From Pseudomonas viridiflava (lineage in GTDB: Bacteria; Pseudomonadota; Gammaproteobacteria; Pseudomonadales; Pseudomonadaceae), in NCBI RefSeq assembly GCF_900580675.1, contig NZ_UTBG01000026.1:62001-126000 (forward strand): DNA of 64,000 nucleotides, written 5' to 3'. Made by a program: the position numbers and the translations under genes. The notes under the pieces are model-generated. The model did not search any database, was not told the DNA's origin, and was given only the letters and a program-made list of their open reading frames with translations. Of this stretch, positions 16,272-24,758 are shown one piece after another; the stretch's first letter is position 1, and each line of letters opens with the position of its first letter.

Positions 16272-18557
16272 TTAAAGCGACGAGTATTTCTTGCGCAGAC
16301 GCTGACGAATCAGCTCGGCGAGGGTGTTCATGACAAAGGTGAACAGCAGCAGCACCAGCGCCGAGAGGAACAGCACGCGGTAGTGACTGCCGCCCACTTC
16401 CGACTCGGGCATTTCCACCGCGACGTTGGCTGCCAGCGTGCGCAGGCCTTCGAACAGGTTCATTTCCATCACTGGCGTGTTACCGGTGGCCATCAGCACG
16501 ATCATGGTTTCGCCGACCGCGCGGCCCATGCCGATCATCAGGGCCGAGAAGATGCCCGGGCTGGCGGTCAGGATCACCACACGCGTCATGGTCTGCCACG
16601 GCGTGGCACCGAGGGCCAGTGAGCCCAGGGTCAGGCCGCGCGGCACGCTGAACACGGCGTCTTCGGCGATGGAGTAGATGTTCGGGATCACCGCAAAACC
16701 CATGGCCAAACCGACTACCAGGGCGTTGCGCTGGTCGTAGGTGATGCCCAGGTCGTGGGAGATCCACATGCGCATGTCGCCGCCGAAGAACCAGGTTTCC
16801 ATGTACGGGCTCATGTACAGCGAGAGCCAGCCCACAAACAGGATCACCGGGATCAGGATCGCGCTTTCCCAGCCATCCGGAACCCGCAGGCGGATCGACT
16901 CAGGCAGGCGGCTGAAGGTAAAGCCAGCCACCAGGATGCCAATCGGCATCAGCATCAGCAGGCTGAAAATCCCCGGCAAATGCCCTTCGACATACGGCGC
17001 GAGGAACAGGCCGGCGAAGAAACCGAGGATCACCGTCGGCATCGCTTCCATCAATTCGATCACCGGCTTGACCTTGCGGCGCAGGCTCGGGGCCATGAAG
17101 TACGCGGTGTAGATCGCCGCGGCGACCGCCAGTGGCGCAGCCAGCAGCATGGCGTAGAACGCGGCCTTCAGCGTGCCGAAGGTCAGCGGCGCCAGGCTCA
17201 TTTTCGGTTCGAAATCGGTGTTGGCGGCGGTCGATTGCCAGACGTACTTAGGCTCGTCGTAGTTTTCGTACCAGACCTTGCTCCACAACGCGCTCCAGGA
17301 AACTTCCGGGTGCGGGTTGTCCAGCAGCAGCGGTTGCAGCTTGCCGCCGGCTTCGACGATCACACGGTTGGCGCGGGGCGACATACCGAAGATGCCCGTG
17401 CCGTCGACCACCGGGTCCACCAGCAAGGTGCGGTGGGCAGTGCTGTGGAATACGCCGAACTTGCCGGAGGCGTCGAGGGCGGTGAAGCCCTTACGACGTT
17501 CTTCAGCGGTGATTTCGACGACGGGCGCCGTGCCCATCTGGAAGGTCCGAATCTGCTTGAAACGCTGCTCGCCATCCGGGTCGCGGGCCATGAACCACTG
17601 GGCCAGGCCGCCCTTGGAGTTACCGACGATCAGCGAGATACCCCCCACGAGCTGGGTGCTGGCGGTGATTTCGGCGGTGCCGTCTTCCAGCAACTTGTAT
17701 CGACCGTTGAGGCTCTTGTCGCGCAGGCTGAATACGTCAGCGAGGGCACGCCCGTTGATCACGTACAGCCATTGCTGGCGCGGGTCGATGAAGATCGCTT
17801 TAACCGGCTCGGTCATCTGCGGCAGCTCGATACGCTTCTGCTCGCTGGTGACTTCACCGGTCATCATGTTTTCTTCGCGGCTCAGGTTCAGCACGTTCAA
17901 GTAAGAACCTGCAGAGCCTGCAACCACCAGCGAGGAGTCGGTGGCGTTGAGCGCGACGTGCTCCAGGGCACGGCCCTGTTCATCAAGCACAATCGGCGTT
18001 TCACCGTAAGGGTATTCAATCGCCGGGGTGATGGTTTTCTTGCCGTCCGGGTAGGACACCTTATAGGTGTGGCGGAACACCAGGGACTGGCCATTCGACA
18101 AACCGAGGATCACCAGCGGGCTGCCCGGCTGGTCTTCACCGATGGACGAAACGCTGGTGCCGGCCGGAAGCGGCAGGTCGACGCGCTTGAGTTCAGCGCC
18201 GGTGTCGACTTCAAAGAACAGTGCCTGGCCCTTGTCGGAAACGCGCATGGCGACCTGGTTCTGTTCTTCCAGGGAGATCATCAGCGGCTTGCCGGCGTCC
18301 TGCATCCAGGCTGGCGTCAGGGCGTCTTCCTTGGTCAGCGAAGCACCCTGGAACAGTGGCGCGACCACGTAGGCGAGAAAGAAGAAGATCAGCGTGATAG
18401 CGCCGAGCACGGCAAGGCCGCCGATCAACACGTACCAACGGGTCAGGCGATCCTTGAGCGCGCGGATGCGGCGCTTGCGTTGCAGCTCAGGCGTATTGAA
18501 ATCAATGCGCTTGGGAGGAGAAGTCGTCGTCATGGTGGAATTGGCCAGATCATTCAT
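16272..18557 (-). CDS. pstC: Phosphate ABC transporter permease PstC, long form
   Basis: A protein of about 761 residues. The first helix is near residues 40-65. A large periplasmic beta-rich insert (~75-450) follows, with repeated strands such as QWLYVINGRALADVFSLRDK. The C-terminal permease core has the EAA-type loop (VPRGLTLGSLALGATPWQT). It pairs with PstA to import phosphate delivered by PstS. The ATG at 18557 was preferred to an in-frame GTG at 18563 because of AGGGTG spacing. It has its own Pho box upstream, so it can be transcribed separately from pstS. Confidence 0.95.
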   Translation of the reverse strand: MNDLANSTMTTTSPPKRIDFNTPELQRKRRIRALKDRLTRWYVLIGGLAVLGAITLIFFFLAYVVAPLFQGASLTKEDALTPAWMQDAGKPLMISLEEQNQVAMRVSDKGQALFFEVDTGAELKRVDLPLPAGTSVSSIGEDQPGSPLVILGLSNGQSLVFRHTYKVSYPDGKKTITPAIEYPYGETPIVLDEQGRALEHVALNATDSSLVVAGSAGSYLNVLNLSREENMMTGEVTSEQKRIELPQMTEPVKAIFIDPRQQWLYVINGRALADVFSLRDKSLNGRYKLLEDGTAEITASTQLVGGISLIVGNSKGGLAQWFMARDPDGEQRFKQIRTFQMGTAPVVEITAEERRKGFTALDASGKFGVFHSTAHRTLLVDPVVDGTGIFGMSPRANRVIVEAGGKLQPLLLDNPHPEVSWSALWSKVWYENYDEPKYVWQSTAANTDFEPKMSLAPLTFGTLKAAFYAMLLAAPLAVAAAIYTAYFMAPSLRRKVKPVIELMEAMPTVILGFFAGLFLAPYVEGHLPGIFSLLMLMPIGILVAGFTFSRLPESIRLRVPDGWESAILIPVILFVGWLSLYMSPYMETWFFGGDMRMWISHDLGITYDQRNALVVGLAMGFAVIPNIYSIAEDAVFSVPRGLTLGSLALGATPWQTMTRVVILTASPGIFSALMIGMGRAVGETMIVLMATGNTPVMEMNLFEGLRTLAANVAVEMPESEVGGSHYRVLFLSALVLLLFTFVMNTLAELIRQRLRKKYSSL

Positions 18558-18579
18558 GCGCACACCCTAGCGATCCTGT

Positions 18580-18597
18580 ATGACAGAAAGATGACAA
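18580..18597 (-). promoter_or_regulatory. Pho box upstream of pstC
   Basis: Read on the minus strand: TTGTCAT-CTTT-CTGTCAT, two almost perfect half-sites with a 4-bp spacer, 23 bp from the pstC start. It is the best Pho box in the window. Confidence 0.85.
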
Positions 18598-18693
18598 TGC
18601 AGTGACGCAAGAAATCCGCCGCGTAGCAGGGCTGGCAGCGGACTAAAGAATTAGGGAGGCGAGAGCCGGCGAACCGGCCCCCGCGCGGGCAAC

Positions 18694-19680
18694 TTAGTTG
18701 CCTTCTTTCAGACCCAGGTCAGCCAGTGCCTTGGCGGCAACTTTGGCTGGCAGCGGGATGTAGCCGTCTTTCACTACAACTTCCTGGCCCTGTTTGGACA
18801 GAACCAGCTTCACGAACTCGGCTTCCAGCGGGGCCAGAGGCTTGTTCGGGGCCTTGTTGACGTAAACGTAGAGGAAGCGCGACAGCGGGTACTTGCCGTT
18901 CAGGGCGTTTTCTTCGGTGTCTTCGATGAAGTCAGTGCTGCCTTTCTTGGCCAGGGCCACGGTCTTCACGCTGGCGGTCTTGTAGCCGATGCCCGAGTAA
19001 CCGATGCCGTTCAGCGAGGAGCTGATCGACTGCACGACCGAAGCCGAGCCAGGTTGTTCGTTCACGTTAGGCTTGTAGTCGCCTTTGCACAGCGCTTCTT
19101 CCTTGAAGTAGCCGTAGGTGCCGGACACCGAGTTACGACCGAACAGCTGGACCGGCTTGTTGGCCAGGTCGCCGGTCACACCCAGGTCGCCCCAGGTTTT
19201 CACGTCGGCTTTGGCGCCGCACAGGCGAGTCGACGAGAAGATCGCGTCGACTTGTTCCATGGTCAGGTGCTGGATCGGGTTGTCCTTGTGCACGAACACG
19301 GCCAGGGCATCCACGGCCACCGGGATAGCGGTTGGCTTGTAGCCGTACTTCTGCTCGAAGGCCGCCAGTTCGGTGTCCTTCATCTTGCGGCTCATCGGGC
19401 CCAGGTTGGAGGTGCCTTCAGTCAGCGCAGGTGGCGCAGTGGCGGAGCCGGCGGCCTGAATCTGGATATTGACGTTCGGGTATTCCTTTTTGTAACCCTC
19501 AGCCCACAGGGTCATCAGGTTTGCCAGGGTATCGGAACCAACGCTGGACAGGTTGCCCGACACACCAGTGGTCTTCACGTAAGCCGGAATCGCCGGGTCA
19601 ACACCAGCTGCTACCGCGTTAGCGGTCGCAACGCCAGCAGCGACAAAAGTCATTGCCGCCATCAAACGTTTCAGTTTCAT
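18694..19680 (-). CDS. pstS: Phosphate-binding periplasmic protein PstS
   Basis: A 328-residue periplasmic receptor. The signal peptide [18 protein letters not shown] is cleaved near AVAAG. Phosphate-contact motifs are visible: [10 protein letters not shown] (~48-57), the [11 protein letters not shown] loop, and [12 protein letters not shown] (~180-191). It delivers phosphate to PstC/PstA. It is first in the pst operon, with a Pho box about 80 bp upstream. The gap to pstC is 136 bp and holds a second Pho box. Confidence 0.97.
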   Translation of the reverse strand: MKLKRLMAAMTFVAAGVATANAVAAGVDPAIPAYVKTTGVSGNLSSVGSDTLANLMTLWAEGYKKEYPNVNIQIQAAGSATAPPALTEGTSNLGPMSRKMKDTELAAFEQKYGYKPTAIPVAVDALAVFVHKDNPIQHLTMEQVDAIFSSTRLCGAKADVKTWGDLGVTGDLANKPVQLFGRNSVSGTYGYFKEEALCKGDYKPNVNEQPGSASVVQSISSSLNGIGYSGIGYKTASVKTVALAKKGSTDFIEDTEENALNGKYPLSRFLYVYVNKAPNKPLAPLEAEFVKLVLSKQGQEVVVKDGYIPLPAKVAAKALADLGLKEGN

Positions 19681-19758
19681 GCCTTGCTCCTAGCAGATAG
19701 GGATAGTTGGATCGGGGCCAAGTATCGGTAGGCCGTGTGAACACTCTATGTCTGGAAT

Positions 19759-19776
19759 ATGACAATTAGATGAAAG
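19759..19776 (-). promoter_or_regulatory. Pho box upstream of pstS
   Basis: On the minus strand: CTTTCAT-CTAA-TTGTCAT, two half-sites each with one mismatch to CTGTCAT and a 4-bp spacer, about 80 bp before the pstS start. Confidence 0.7.
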
Positions 19777-19969
19777 GCCAGTATTCGGGGAGCACTTGGT
19801 ACGAAGCTGAAAACACCCGGAAATGCCGATTCATGCAGGGGGTAACGCTGAAGCTGTCGTAGGTTAGAAACCTTTTGCAATCGTTGATTAGAAATTTCCC
19901 ACAGCTATTTAAGGTTGTGGCTCGGAACCCTACTCACTAACCTCCCTACGTCGCTGCTATCTCAGCGAC

Positions 19970-20182
19970 CGGGACTGCAAGCCCGCCGAATATGTGTTGG
20001 GAGTTCATAAGCGCCACTATAATCAAGGCGCTTTTTACAGCTATCGATTTACGGTGGCTGTGCGTGGGAGACCTTCGGGTCTGCCGGGATGCTCCTAACC
20101 TCGGTCTTGCAGACCCGCGCACAGCTGCCACCCATCATCTGCAAGTGATGCTGGCCGCTCACATTTCGTTAGGAGCTTTACG
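19970..20182 (+). ncRNA. Structured 5' leader of the DUF6124 gene
   Basis: Several elements can fold. AAGCGCC/GGCGCTT (20009-20033) is followed by a T run, like an intrinsic terminator. GGTGG+CTGTGCG (20053-20064) pairs with CGCACAG+CCACC (20118-20132). Inside that, AGACC-TTCG-GGTCT (20069-20082) is a UUCG-capped hairpin. The bases GGGTCTGC (20077-20084) could instead pair with GCAGACCC (20109-20116), which excludes the UUCG hairpin. A final small hairpin and a TAGGAG Shine-Dalgarno precede the start. I recall very similar leaders before other Pseudomonas DUF6124 genes, but cannot search here. A cis-acting switch or RNA-protein site is inferred. Confidence 0.5.
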
Positions 20183-20521
20183 ATGATCAAAGATAGCCCC
20201 AACCCCCCGCTCAATTCGGCTCCGCTGCACGCAGACGCTCCCAGAGCCATCAATCACAATCCGAAAGTTTCTGCTGAGTCCGAACTATCTACTGATGTGC
20301 TCTTCACTGTGCGTAAAGATCTGGATGCCGAGACCCTGCTCGCAAATGCCTCTCAGGATCTCGCTTCGGTTCAAGTCCTGGCTGCGAATTTGGCGTTCGA
20401 AGTCGACGGCTCCGCGCGAGCCGTGACGTTGGGAATATGCCGGATGCTTGAGGGAATTCGGCTACTGGTGGATCGGACGCTGGATCAATCTCAAACTGGA
20501 AGCCCGATGGCAAAACCCTGA
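20183..20521 (+). CDS. DUF6124 family protein (formerly DUF3077)
   Basis: A 112-residue cytoplasmic protein of a Pseudomonas-specific family without known function. The conserved part is LFTVRKDLDAETLLANASQD followed by a helical region ending LEGIRLLVDRTLD. The N-terminal third is low-complexity and variable. Family members are typically small, often multicopy, and preceded by a structured leader as here. It opens the accessory island inserted after pstS, relative to the PA5369-PA5370 order. The leader suggests translational control. Confidence 0.75.
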   Translation: MIKDSPNPPLNSAPLHADAPRAINHNPKVSAESELSTDVLFTVRKDLDAETLLANASQDLASVQVLAANLAFEVDGSARAVTLGICRMLEGIRLLVDRTLDQSQTGSPMAKP

Positions 20522-20574
20522 AATTCGCTCCGGCTCATAGCCTGGTTAAAATTTGAGCGAAAGGTTAAATCTTG

Positions 20575-20612
20575 GGTTGACAAAACACAATCAAAGCATA
20601 GTCTTGTCAACC
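20575..20612 (+). promoter_or_regulatory. Promoter with perfect inverted repeat before the Xre-peptidase gene
   Basis: GGTTGACAA (20575-20583) and TTGTCAACC (20604-20612) are a perfect 9-bp inverted repeat with a 20-bp spacer. The left arm contains a consensus -35 (TTGACA, 20577-20582). A -10-like TAGTCT (20599-20604) abuts the right arm. AAGGAGG follows at 20614-20620. A repressor such as the encoded Xre protein bound here would block RNA polymerase. Confidence 0.8.
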
Positions 20613-20626
20613 TAAGGAGGCCTCAC

Positions 20627-21685
20627 ATGATCAATGACCGAATTCGCCGCGCAAGATTATTGCGTGGCATGTCGCTAGAAGCACTGGCACTGCGTCTAGG
20701 CGACATAACCAAGCAAGGCCTGAACAAATATGAAAAAGGACTGAGTGTTCCAAACTCTCAGCGCCTCCTGCAGTTGGCTAAAGCACTGGAAGTGAGTCCG
20801 GAGTATTTTTTTCGTACTCAGGCACTGCCGCTCGCGCCGCTGGAGTTCCGTAAACTTGCGAAGATGCCTCAATACCGTCAGGTCCAGGTCGAGGAACAGA
20901 TTCGAGAGCATCTAGAACGCTACATATCTCTGGAAGAGTGTTTCGATCTACAAGATATCAAGACCGCCCAAACCCCCGCACAAATGCTCCCAGTATCCTC
21001 CATAGAGGAAGCGGAACGAGCAGCGGATGAGCTCCGTAAGTATTGGGATATAGGCGAGGATCCTATTGCTAACCTGACTGAACAGCTTGAAGAGCACGGC
21101 ATTAAAGTGGTGATGCTGGAAGGTCCTGATGATTTCGATGGTGCTTGCGCAGCTACCAATGACGGCGAACATGTGCTGATCGCTTTAAATGCTCAGAGAG
21201 CAGGTGAACGTATTCGTTTCACCGCTGCTCATGAATTGGGTCATTGGGTGATGAAGTTACCTGACGGCATGCCCGAGCGCGATAAAGAAAATTGCTGTCA
21301 TCGCTTTGCAGGAGCATTTCTTTATCCAGCTAAAAGCGTTACCGGTGATTTTGGGAATCACCAACGCTCCCGTGTCCACCCTAGAGAATTATTGATTGCT
21401 AAACGCCAATACGGGCTTTCAATGCATGCGGCACTCCGTCGACTGAAGGACCTTAAACTATTAGGGGAAAGCGGCTACAAATCCCTGACTATTCAGTTCA
21501 GTAGTAACGGCTGGCGCAAAGCAGAACCTGAGCCATTACCTTGCAAACCACCTCAGCGTTTTGAGTCACTTGTTTTCTGGGGGTTAGCGGAAGGCCTTAT
21601 AACCAAATCACGAGCGGCCGAATTGCTGCGTCGCCCGGTGAGAGCTCTAGACCCCAACTTTCTGGGTTCACTGGAGAGTGCATGA
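20627..21685 (+). CDS. Xre HTH regulator fused to ImmA/IrrE-type zinc peptidase
   Basis: A 352-residue protein. Residues 1-63 are an Xre helix-turn-helix (RARLLRGMSLEALALRLGDI). Residues ~130-235 are a COG2856 (ImmA/IrrE) metallopeptidase with HELGH at 202-206 and a likely third zinc ligand Glu221 in KENCCHRFAGAF. In the family such proteins cleave or inactivate repressors or antitoxins. Being fused to its own DNA-binding domain, this one may be repressor and protease in one chain. It overlaps the PIN gene by 4 bp (ATGA), so the pair is translationally coupled. The promoter carries a palindrome for likely self-repression. It lies in the AT-richer island. Confidence 0.88.
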   Translation: MINDRIRRARLLRGMSLEALALRLGDITKQGLNKYEKGLSVPNSQRLLQLAKALEVSPEYFFRTQALPLAPLEFRKLAKMPQYRQVQVEEQIREHLERYISLEECFDLQDIKTAQTPAQMLPVSSIEEAERAADELRKYWDIGEDPIANLTEQLEEHGIKVVMLEGPDDFDGACAATNDGEHVLIALNAQRAGERIRFTAAHELGHWVMKLPDGMPERDKENCCHRFAGAFLYPAKSVTGDFGNHQRSRVHPRELLIAKRQYGLSMHAALRRLKDLKLLGESGYKSLTIQFSSNGWRKAEPEPLPCKPPQRFESLVFWGLAEGLITKSRAAELLRRPVRALDPNFLGSLESA

Positions 21686-22173
21686 GCCTGATCTATATCA
21701 GCGACACCAACATATGGATTGATTTCAGGAACGCAGGATTGGTGGAGCATATGTTCAGGCTGCCTTTCACTCTATGCTGCACCGATTTCGTCATGCACGA
21801 ACTTGAGGATTTCCCCCACGATGAACTGCTTGCCCGAGGGTTGGTTGTCGAATCATTTGACGAGGGAGGCGTACAAAAACTGCTAGGACTCAAGGTCGAA
21901 CACAACAACAGTTCCTTAGCCGATGTTTCTTGCTACCTTCTGGCAAAAACAACCGGAAGACCATTACTCACCGGAGATGGGAAGCTACGTCGTCAGGCAA
22001 TTCGTGACGGACTTCAGGTACACGGTGCACTTTGGCTACTCGACCTAATGGTCGAACATCACGTTCTCAATGCTTTTGATGCAGCAACAGCGCTGGAGCA
22101 TATGCTGAATGGCGGCGCGCGCTTACCGGCATCAGAATGTCAAACCAGGCTTTTAGGTTGGAGACCAATATAA
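21682..22173 (+). CDS. PIN-domain putative ribonuclease
   Basis: A 163-residue protein with the acidic PIN active-site set in the usual order: Asp8 (ISDTNIWID), Glu40 (MHELEDF), Asp81 (SLADVSCYLLA) and Asp99 (LLTGDGKLR). PIN domains are Mg-dependent endoribonucleases, often toxins. The start codon overlaps the Xre-peptidase stop, so the upstream protein is the natural regulator or antidote. This differs from VapBC, where a small AbrB- or RHH-type antitoxin precedes the toxin. All catalytic residues appear intact. It converges on the DUF5677-like gene with a 3-bp gap. Confidence 0.85.
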   Translation: MSLIYISDTNIWIDFRNAGLVEHMFRLPFTLCCTDFVMHELEDFPHDELLARGLVVESFDEGGVQKLLGLKVEHNNSSLADVSCYLLAKTTGRPLLTGDGKLRRQAIRDGLQVHGALWLLDLMVEHHVLNAFDAATALEHMLNGGARLPASECQTRLLGWRPI

Positions 22174-22176
22174 ACC

Positions 22177-23046
22177 TCAAACCCCGTACTGAATATCCAT
22201 CCAACGCTTATAAACATCTCCGTACTCATCTTCCAACGCAGAAAACTTAGCTTCAAAAAGCTTCATGGCTTTGATTGCGTCGGCTGACGGATAACTTATG
22301 AAGCGATATCCCGCCATCACCCTAAATTTAAAATATCCGAAGCCGTCTGAAATTATCCGACTGAGATGAGCCAGATGAATTGAATCCCTTTCATCGGCAT
22401 CTCGCAAATCTCGTTCCATCGGCATTCCAACTCCAATGCAGTCAGCATGATGTATATGGCTAGCGTTCGAATATTCATGTAACAAAGCTGTAAAACCATT
22501 AAATAATGGATCCCCACTGTTCGTAAGGCCCGCAATCAAACCAGTAAACCCCCACCTGCGCTCAAGCTCTTGGCGGGTTTTTCTATCGTACTGCTGGATT
22601 ACTTTAGCTCTTTTTTCTGGAGATATTAAAAGATCTTTAATGGGTTTCCATTTTCGGTCACCAGGATTCGTTACAGAACTCAAAAGTTCTTGAGCCTTGA
22701 TGTCATTTTTCAATAATGAAATTTCGAAAAGATCAGTATTAAACTCTTCAATTCTCTTTCTAAAACTTTCACGCGACTGGAGCAAATACAAAACCTTCAG
22801 TGTACCCTCGCACACAGAGCGCATGATTACATCCGCATCCCAAAGTTGGCCGTATGCAGACAATAAAAATGCACTTTCTGTAGATCGCGCTGTTGCCGAT
22901 AAAAGCTCACCGATGACCTGCCGCTCTCGCTTGGTAAATTCAGAAAAAGCTGACACAGGAATCATTAATGGCAGCAGCTCCCTCATTAACAGAACAGCTT
23001 TTTCAGACCACTCTTTCTGAATTTTAATGAGTACTTCCGTGTACAT
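22177..23046 (-). CDS. DUF5677-like protein of unknown function
   Basis: A 289-residue, mostly helical protein with no signal peptide. Features resemble the DUF5677 family: an early RSTESAFLLSAYGQLWDADVIMRSVCE stretch is reminiscent of the arrangement around a conserved Arg, and LLHEYSNASHIHHAD carries several His residues in the place of a HEPN-like motif. Members are often found near defence or stress genes. Function is unknown. It is clearly AT-richer than flanking core genes. It converges tail-to-tail with the PIN gene and is transcribed from the far side of the island, so it may belong to the same mobile unit or be an independent passenger. Confidence 0.6.
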   Translation of the reverse strand: MYTEVLIKIQKEWSEKAVLLMRELLPLMIPVSAFSEFTKRERQVIGELLSATARSTESAFLLSAYGQLWDADVIMRSVCEGTLKVLYLLQSRESFRKRIEEFNTDLFEISLLKNDIKAQELLSSVTNPGDRKWKPIKDLLISPEKRAKVIQQYDRKTRQELERRWGFTGLIAGLTNSGDPLFNGFTALLHEYSNASHIHHADCIGVGMPMERDLRDADERDSIHLAHLSRIISDGFGYFKFRVMAGYRFISYPSADAIKAMKLFEAKFSALEDEYGDVYKRWMDIQYGV

Positions 23047-23064
23047 AGCCTGCTCCTGGAGAGA

Positions 23065-24354
23065 TTACCGCTTGCGCATCCACAAATACCCACCCACCAC
23101 CATCCCCATCACGCACAGGGCGGCCACGTAGTAAGACGGGCCCATCGGGCTTTCCTTCATCAGCAGCGACACGGCCAGCGGGGTCAAACCGCCGAAGATC
23201 GCGTAGGCGACGTTGTAGGAGAAGGACAACCCGCTGAAACGCACCACTGCTGGGAAGGCTTTGACCATCACGTAGGGCACCACGCCGATGGTGCCGACAA
23301 ACAAACCGGTCAAGGCGTACAGCGGGAACAGCCAGTCAGGATGGGCAATCAGGCTGTGATAAAGGGTCCAGGAGGTTGCCAGCAAGAGCGCGCAACCGAT
23401 GATCAGCACACGGCCAGCGCCAAAACGGTCGGCCAGGGCGCCGGAGGCAATGCAGCCCAGGCTTAGGGTGACGATCGCCAGGCTGTTGGCCTGCAGCGCA
23501 ACGGTCGCGCTGAAGTGGTAGACGGTCTGCAGCACGGTCGGGGTCATCAGGATGACCACGACGATACCGGCCGACAGCAACCAGGTCAGCAGCATCGACA
23601 GCACGATGGCGCCGCGATGGTCGCGCAGCACGGCGCGCAATGGCAGTTCTTCGGCCAGGGTCTTGCGTTGCTGCATCTCGGCGAAAATCGGGGTTTCATG
23701 CAGCCAGCGGCGCAGGTACACCGACAGCAGGCCGAACACACCGCCGAGCAGGAACGGGATCCGCCAGGCGTAATCGGACACCTGCTCCGGGCTATAAATA
23801 GTGTTGATCGCCGTGGCCACCAGCGAGCCCAGCAGGATGCCGGCAGTGAGGCCGCTGGTCAGGGTGCCGCAGGCGTAGCCGATATGGCGCGGCGGCACGT
23901 GTTCGGAGACGAACACCCAGGCGCCTGGCACTTCGCCGCCAATCGCTGCGCCCTGGATGATGCGCATCAGCAGCAACAGCATCGGGGCCCACAGGCCGAT
24001 CTGCGCGTAGGTGGGCAGCAGGCCCATGATCAGAGTCGGAACAGCCATCATGAAGATGCTCAGGGTGAACATCTTCTTGCGGCCCAGCAGGTCGCCGAAG
24101 TGCGCCATGATAATGCCGCCCAGCGGGCGTGCCAGGTAGCCCGCGGCAAAGATGCCGAAGGTCTGCATCATGCGCAGCCATTCGGGCATGTCGGCGGGGA
24201 AAAAGAGCTTTCCGACCACGGTGGCGAAAAACACGAAAATAATGAAATCATAAAATTCCAGCGCCCCGCCCAAGGCAGACAGCGACAGGGTTTTGTAGTC
24301 GTTGCGGGTCAGCGGGCGCGAAGGTTGCGCACTGCTTGCGGGCACGGAGGACAT
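23065..24354 (-). CDS. MHS-family MFS metabolite:proton symporter
   Basis: A 429-residue membrane protein with about twelve helices. The MHS subgroup is shown by ALGGALEFYDFIIFVFFA in helix 1 and the loop motif GDLLGRKKMF between helices 2 and 3. Substrates of the group are organic acids, proline or betaine. The exact substrate is not readable from sequence. The ATG at 24354 gives the normal MHS length. Longer in-frame starts to 24738 would add 128 residues of non-conserved sequence and are rejected. It matches the PA5370-type position after pstS, which marks the right edge of the inserted island. Confidence 0.88.
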   Translation of the reverse strand: MSSVPASSAQPSRPLTRNDYKTLSLSALGGALEFYDFIIFVFFATVVGKLFFPADMPEWLRMMQTFGIFAAGYLARPLGGIIMAHFGDLLGRKKMFTLSIFMMAVPTLIMGLLPTYAQIGLWAPMLLLLMRIIQGAAIGGEVPGAWVFVSEHVPPRHIGYACGTLTSGLTAGILLGSLVATAINTIYSPEQVSDYAWRIPFLLGGVFGLLSVYLRRWLHETPIFAEMQQRKTLAEELPLRAVLRDHRGAIVLSMLLTWLLSAGIVVVILMTPTVLQTVYHFSATVALQANSLAIVTLSLGCIASGALADRFGAGRVLIIGCALLLATSWTLYHSLIAHPDWLFPLYALTGLFVGTIGVVPYVMVKAFPAVVRFSGLSFSYNVAYAIFGGLTPLAVSLLMKESPMGPSYYVAALCVMGMVVGGYLWMRKR

Positions 24355-24758
24355 GGCAAGGCTTCTCTTATTAGTCAGGACGGCAGATCCGAGGTGCTGG
24401 CTGGGCCAGGACGGGTTGGGCAAGATAGCAAATCGCCCGCAAAAGCACACCAGAAGCACAGTTGCCGGAAAAAGCCGCAATACAGCCGCGAATTGCCGAC
24501 CAAATGAGCGCCGAGAGGTCGTCGTGGCGCATGGGTCTCGATATACTCGGGCCTTGCAAGCGCAAGACCCGCAGTCTTGAGGGGCTGCTGTGCCAAAACG
24601 CCGTTGGGTGCCATTCCAGCCGATTTGGCAGAGTTTCCCTTTAGTCCGCCTTACGAGAAACGCACCCGCTTCGTGTGTGGGTGCTGAAACGTTTTTCCAG
24701 AAGACGGCTATCCACTTGATATACCCATGAAGCGTCACGGGTCAGAGGCACCCTCGGC
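24355..24758. other. 404-bp divergent spacer, possible small transcript
   Basis: No credible gene. On the plus strand there is TATACT at 24542-24547. About 120 bp later GCACCC/GGGTGC (24662-24684) forms a hairpin, followed at 24692 by five T. A small RNA of about 140 nt would fit, but no good -35 is seen. The spacer also holds promoters for the two divergent genes. Confidence 0.25.

Noticed and set aside
14619..16622. 667-codon open frame opposite pstA and the end of pstC
   Set aside because: High-GC codon structure of the real genes keeps the opposite strand open. The translation is His/Gln/Arg-rich without any domain, and the minus-strand genes are certain.
16755..18605. 616-codon open frame opposite pstC
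   Set aside because: Shadow of pstC; low-complexity translation and no ribosome site.
19970..20182. tRNA or tmRNA gene in the leader region
   Set aside because: There is no cloverleaf, no T-loop consensus and no CCA-proximal acceptor stem; the pairing pattern is that of a leader RNA.
23065..24738. Long 557-residue version of the MHS transporter
   Set aside because: The extra 128 N-terminal residues lack similarity to the family and would cover the promoter region; the start at 24354 fits the helix 1 position.
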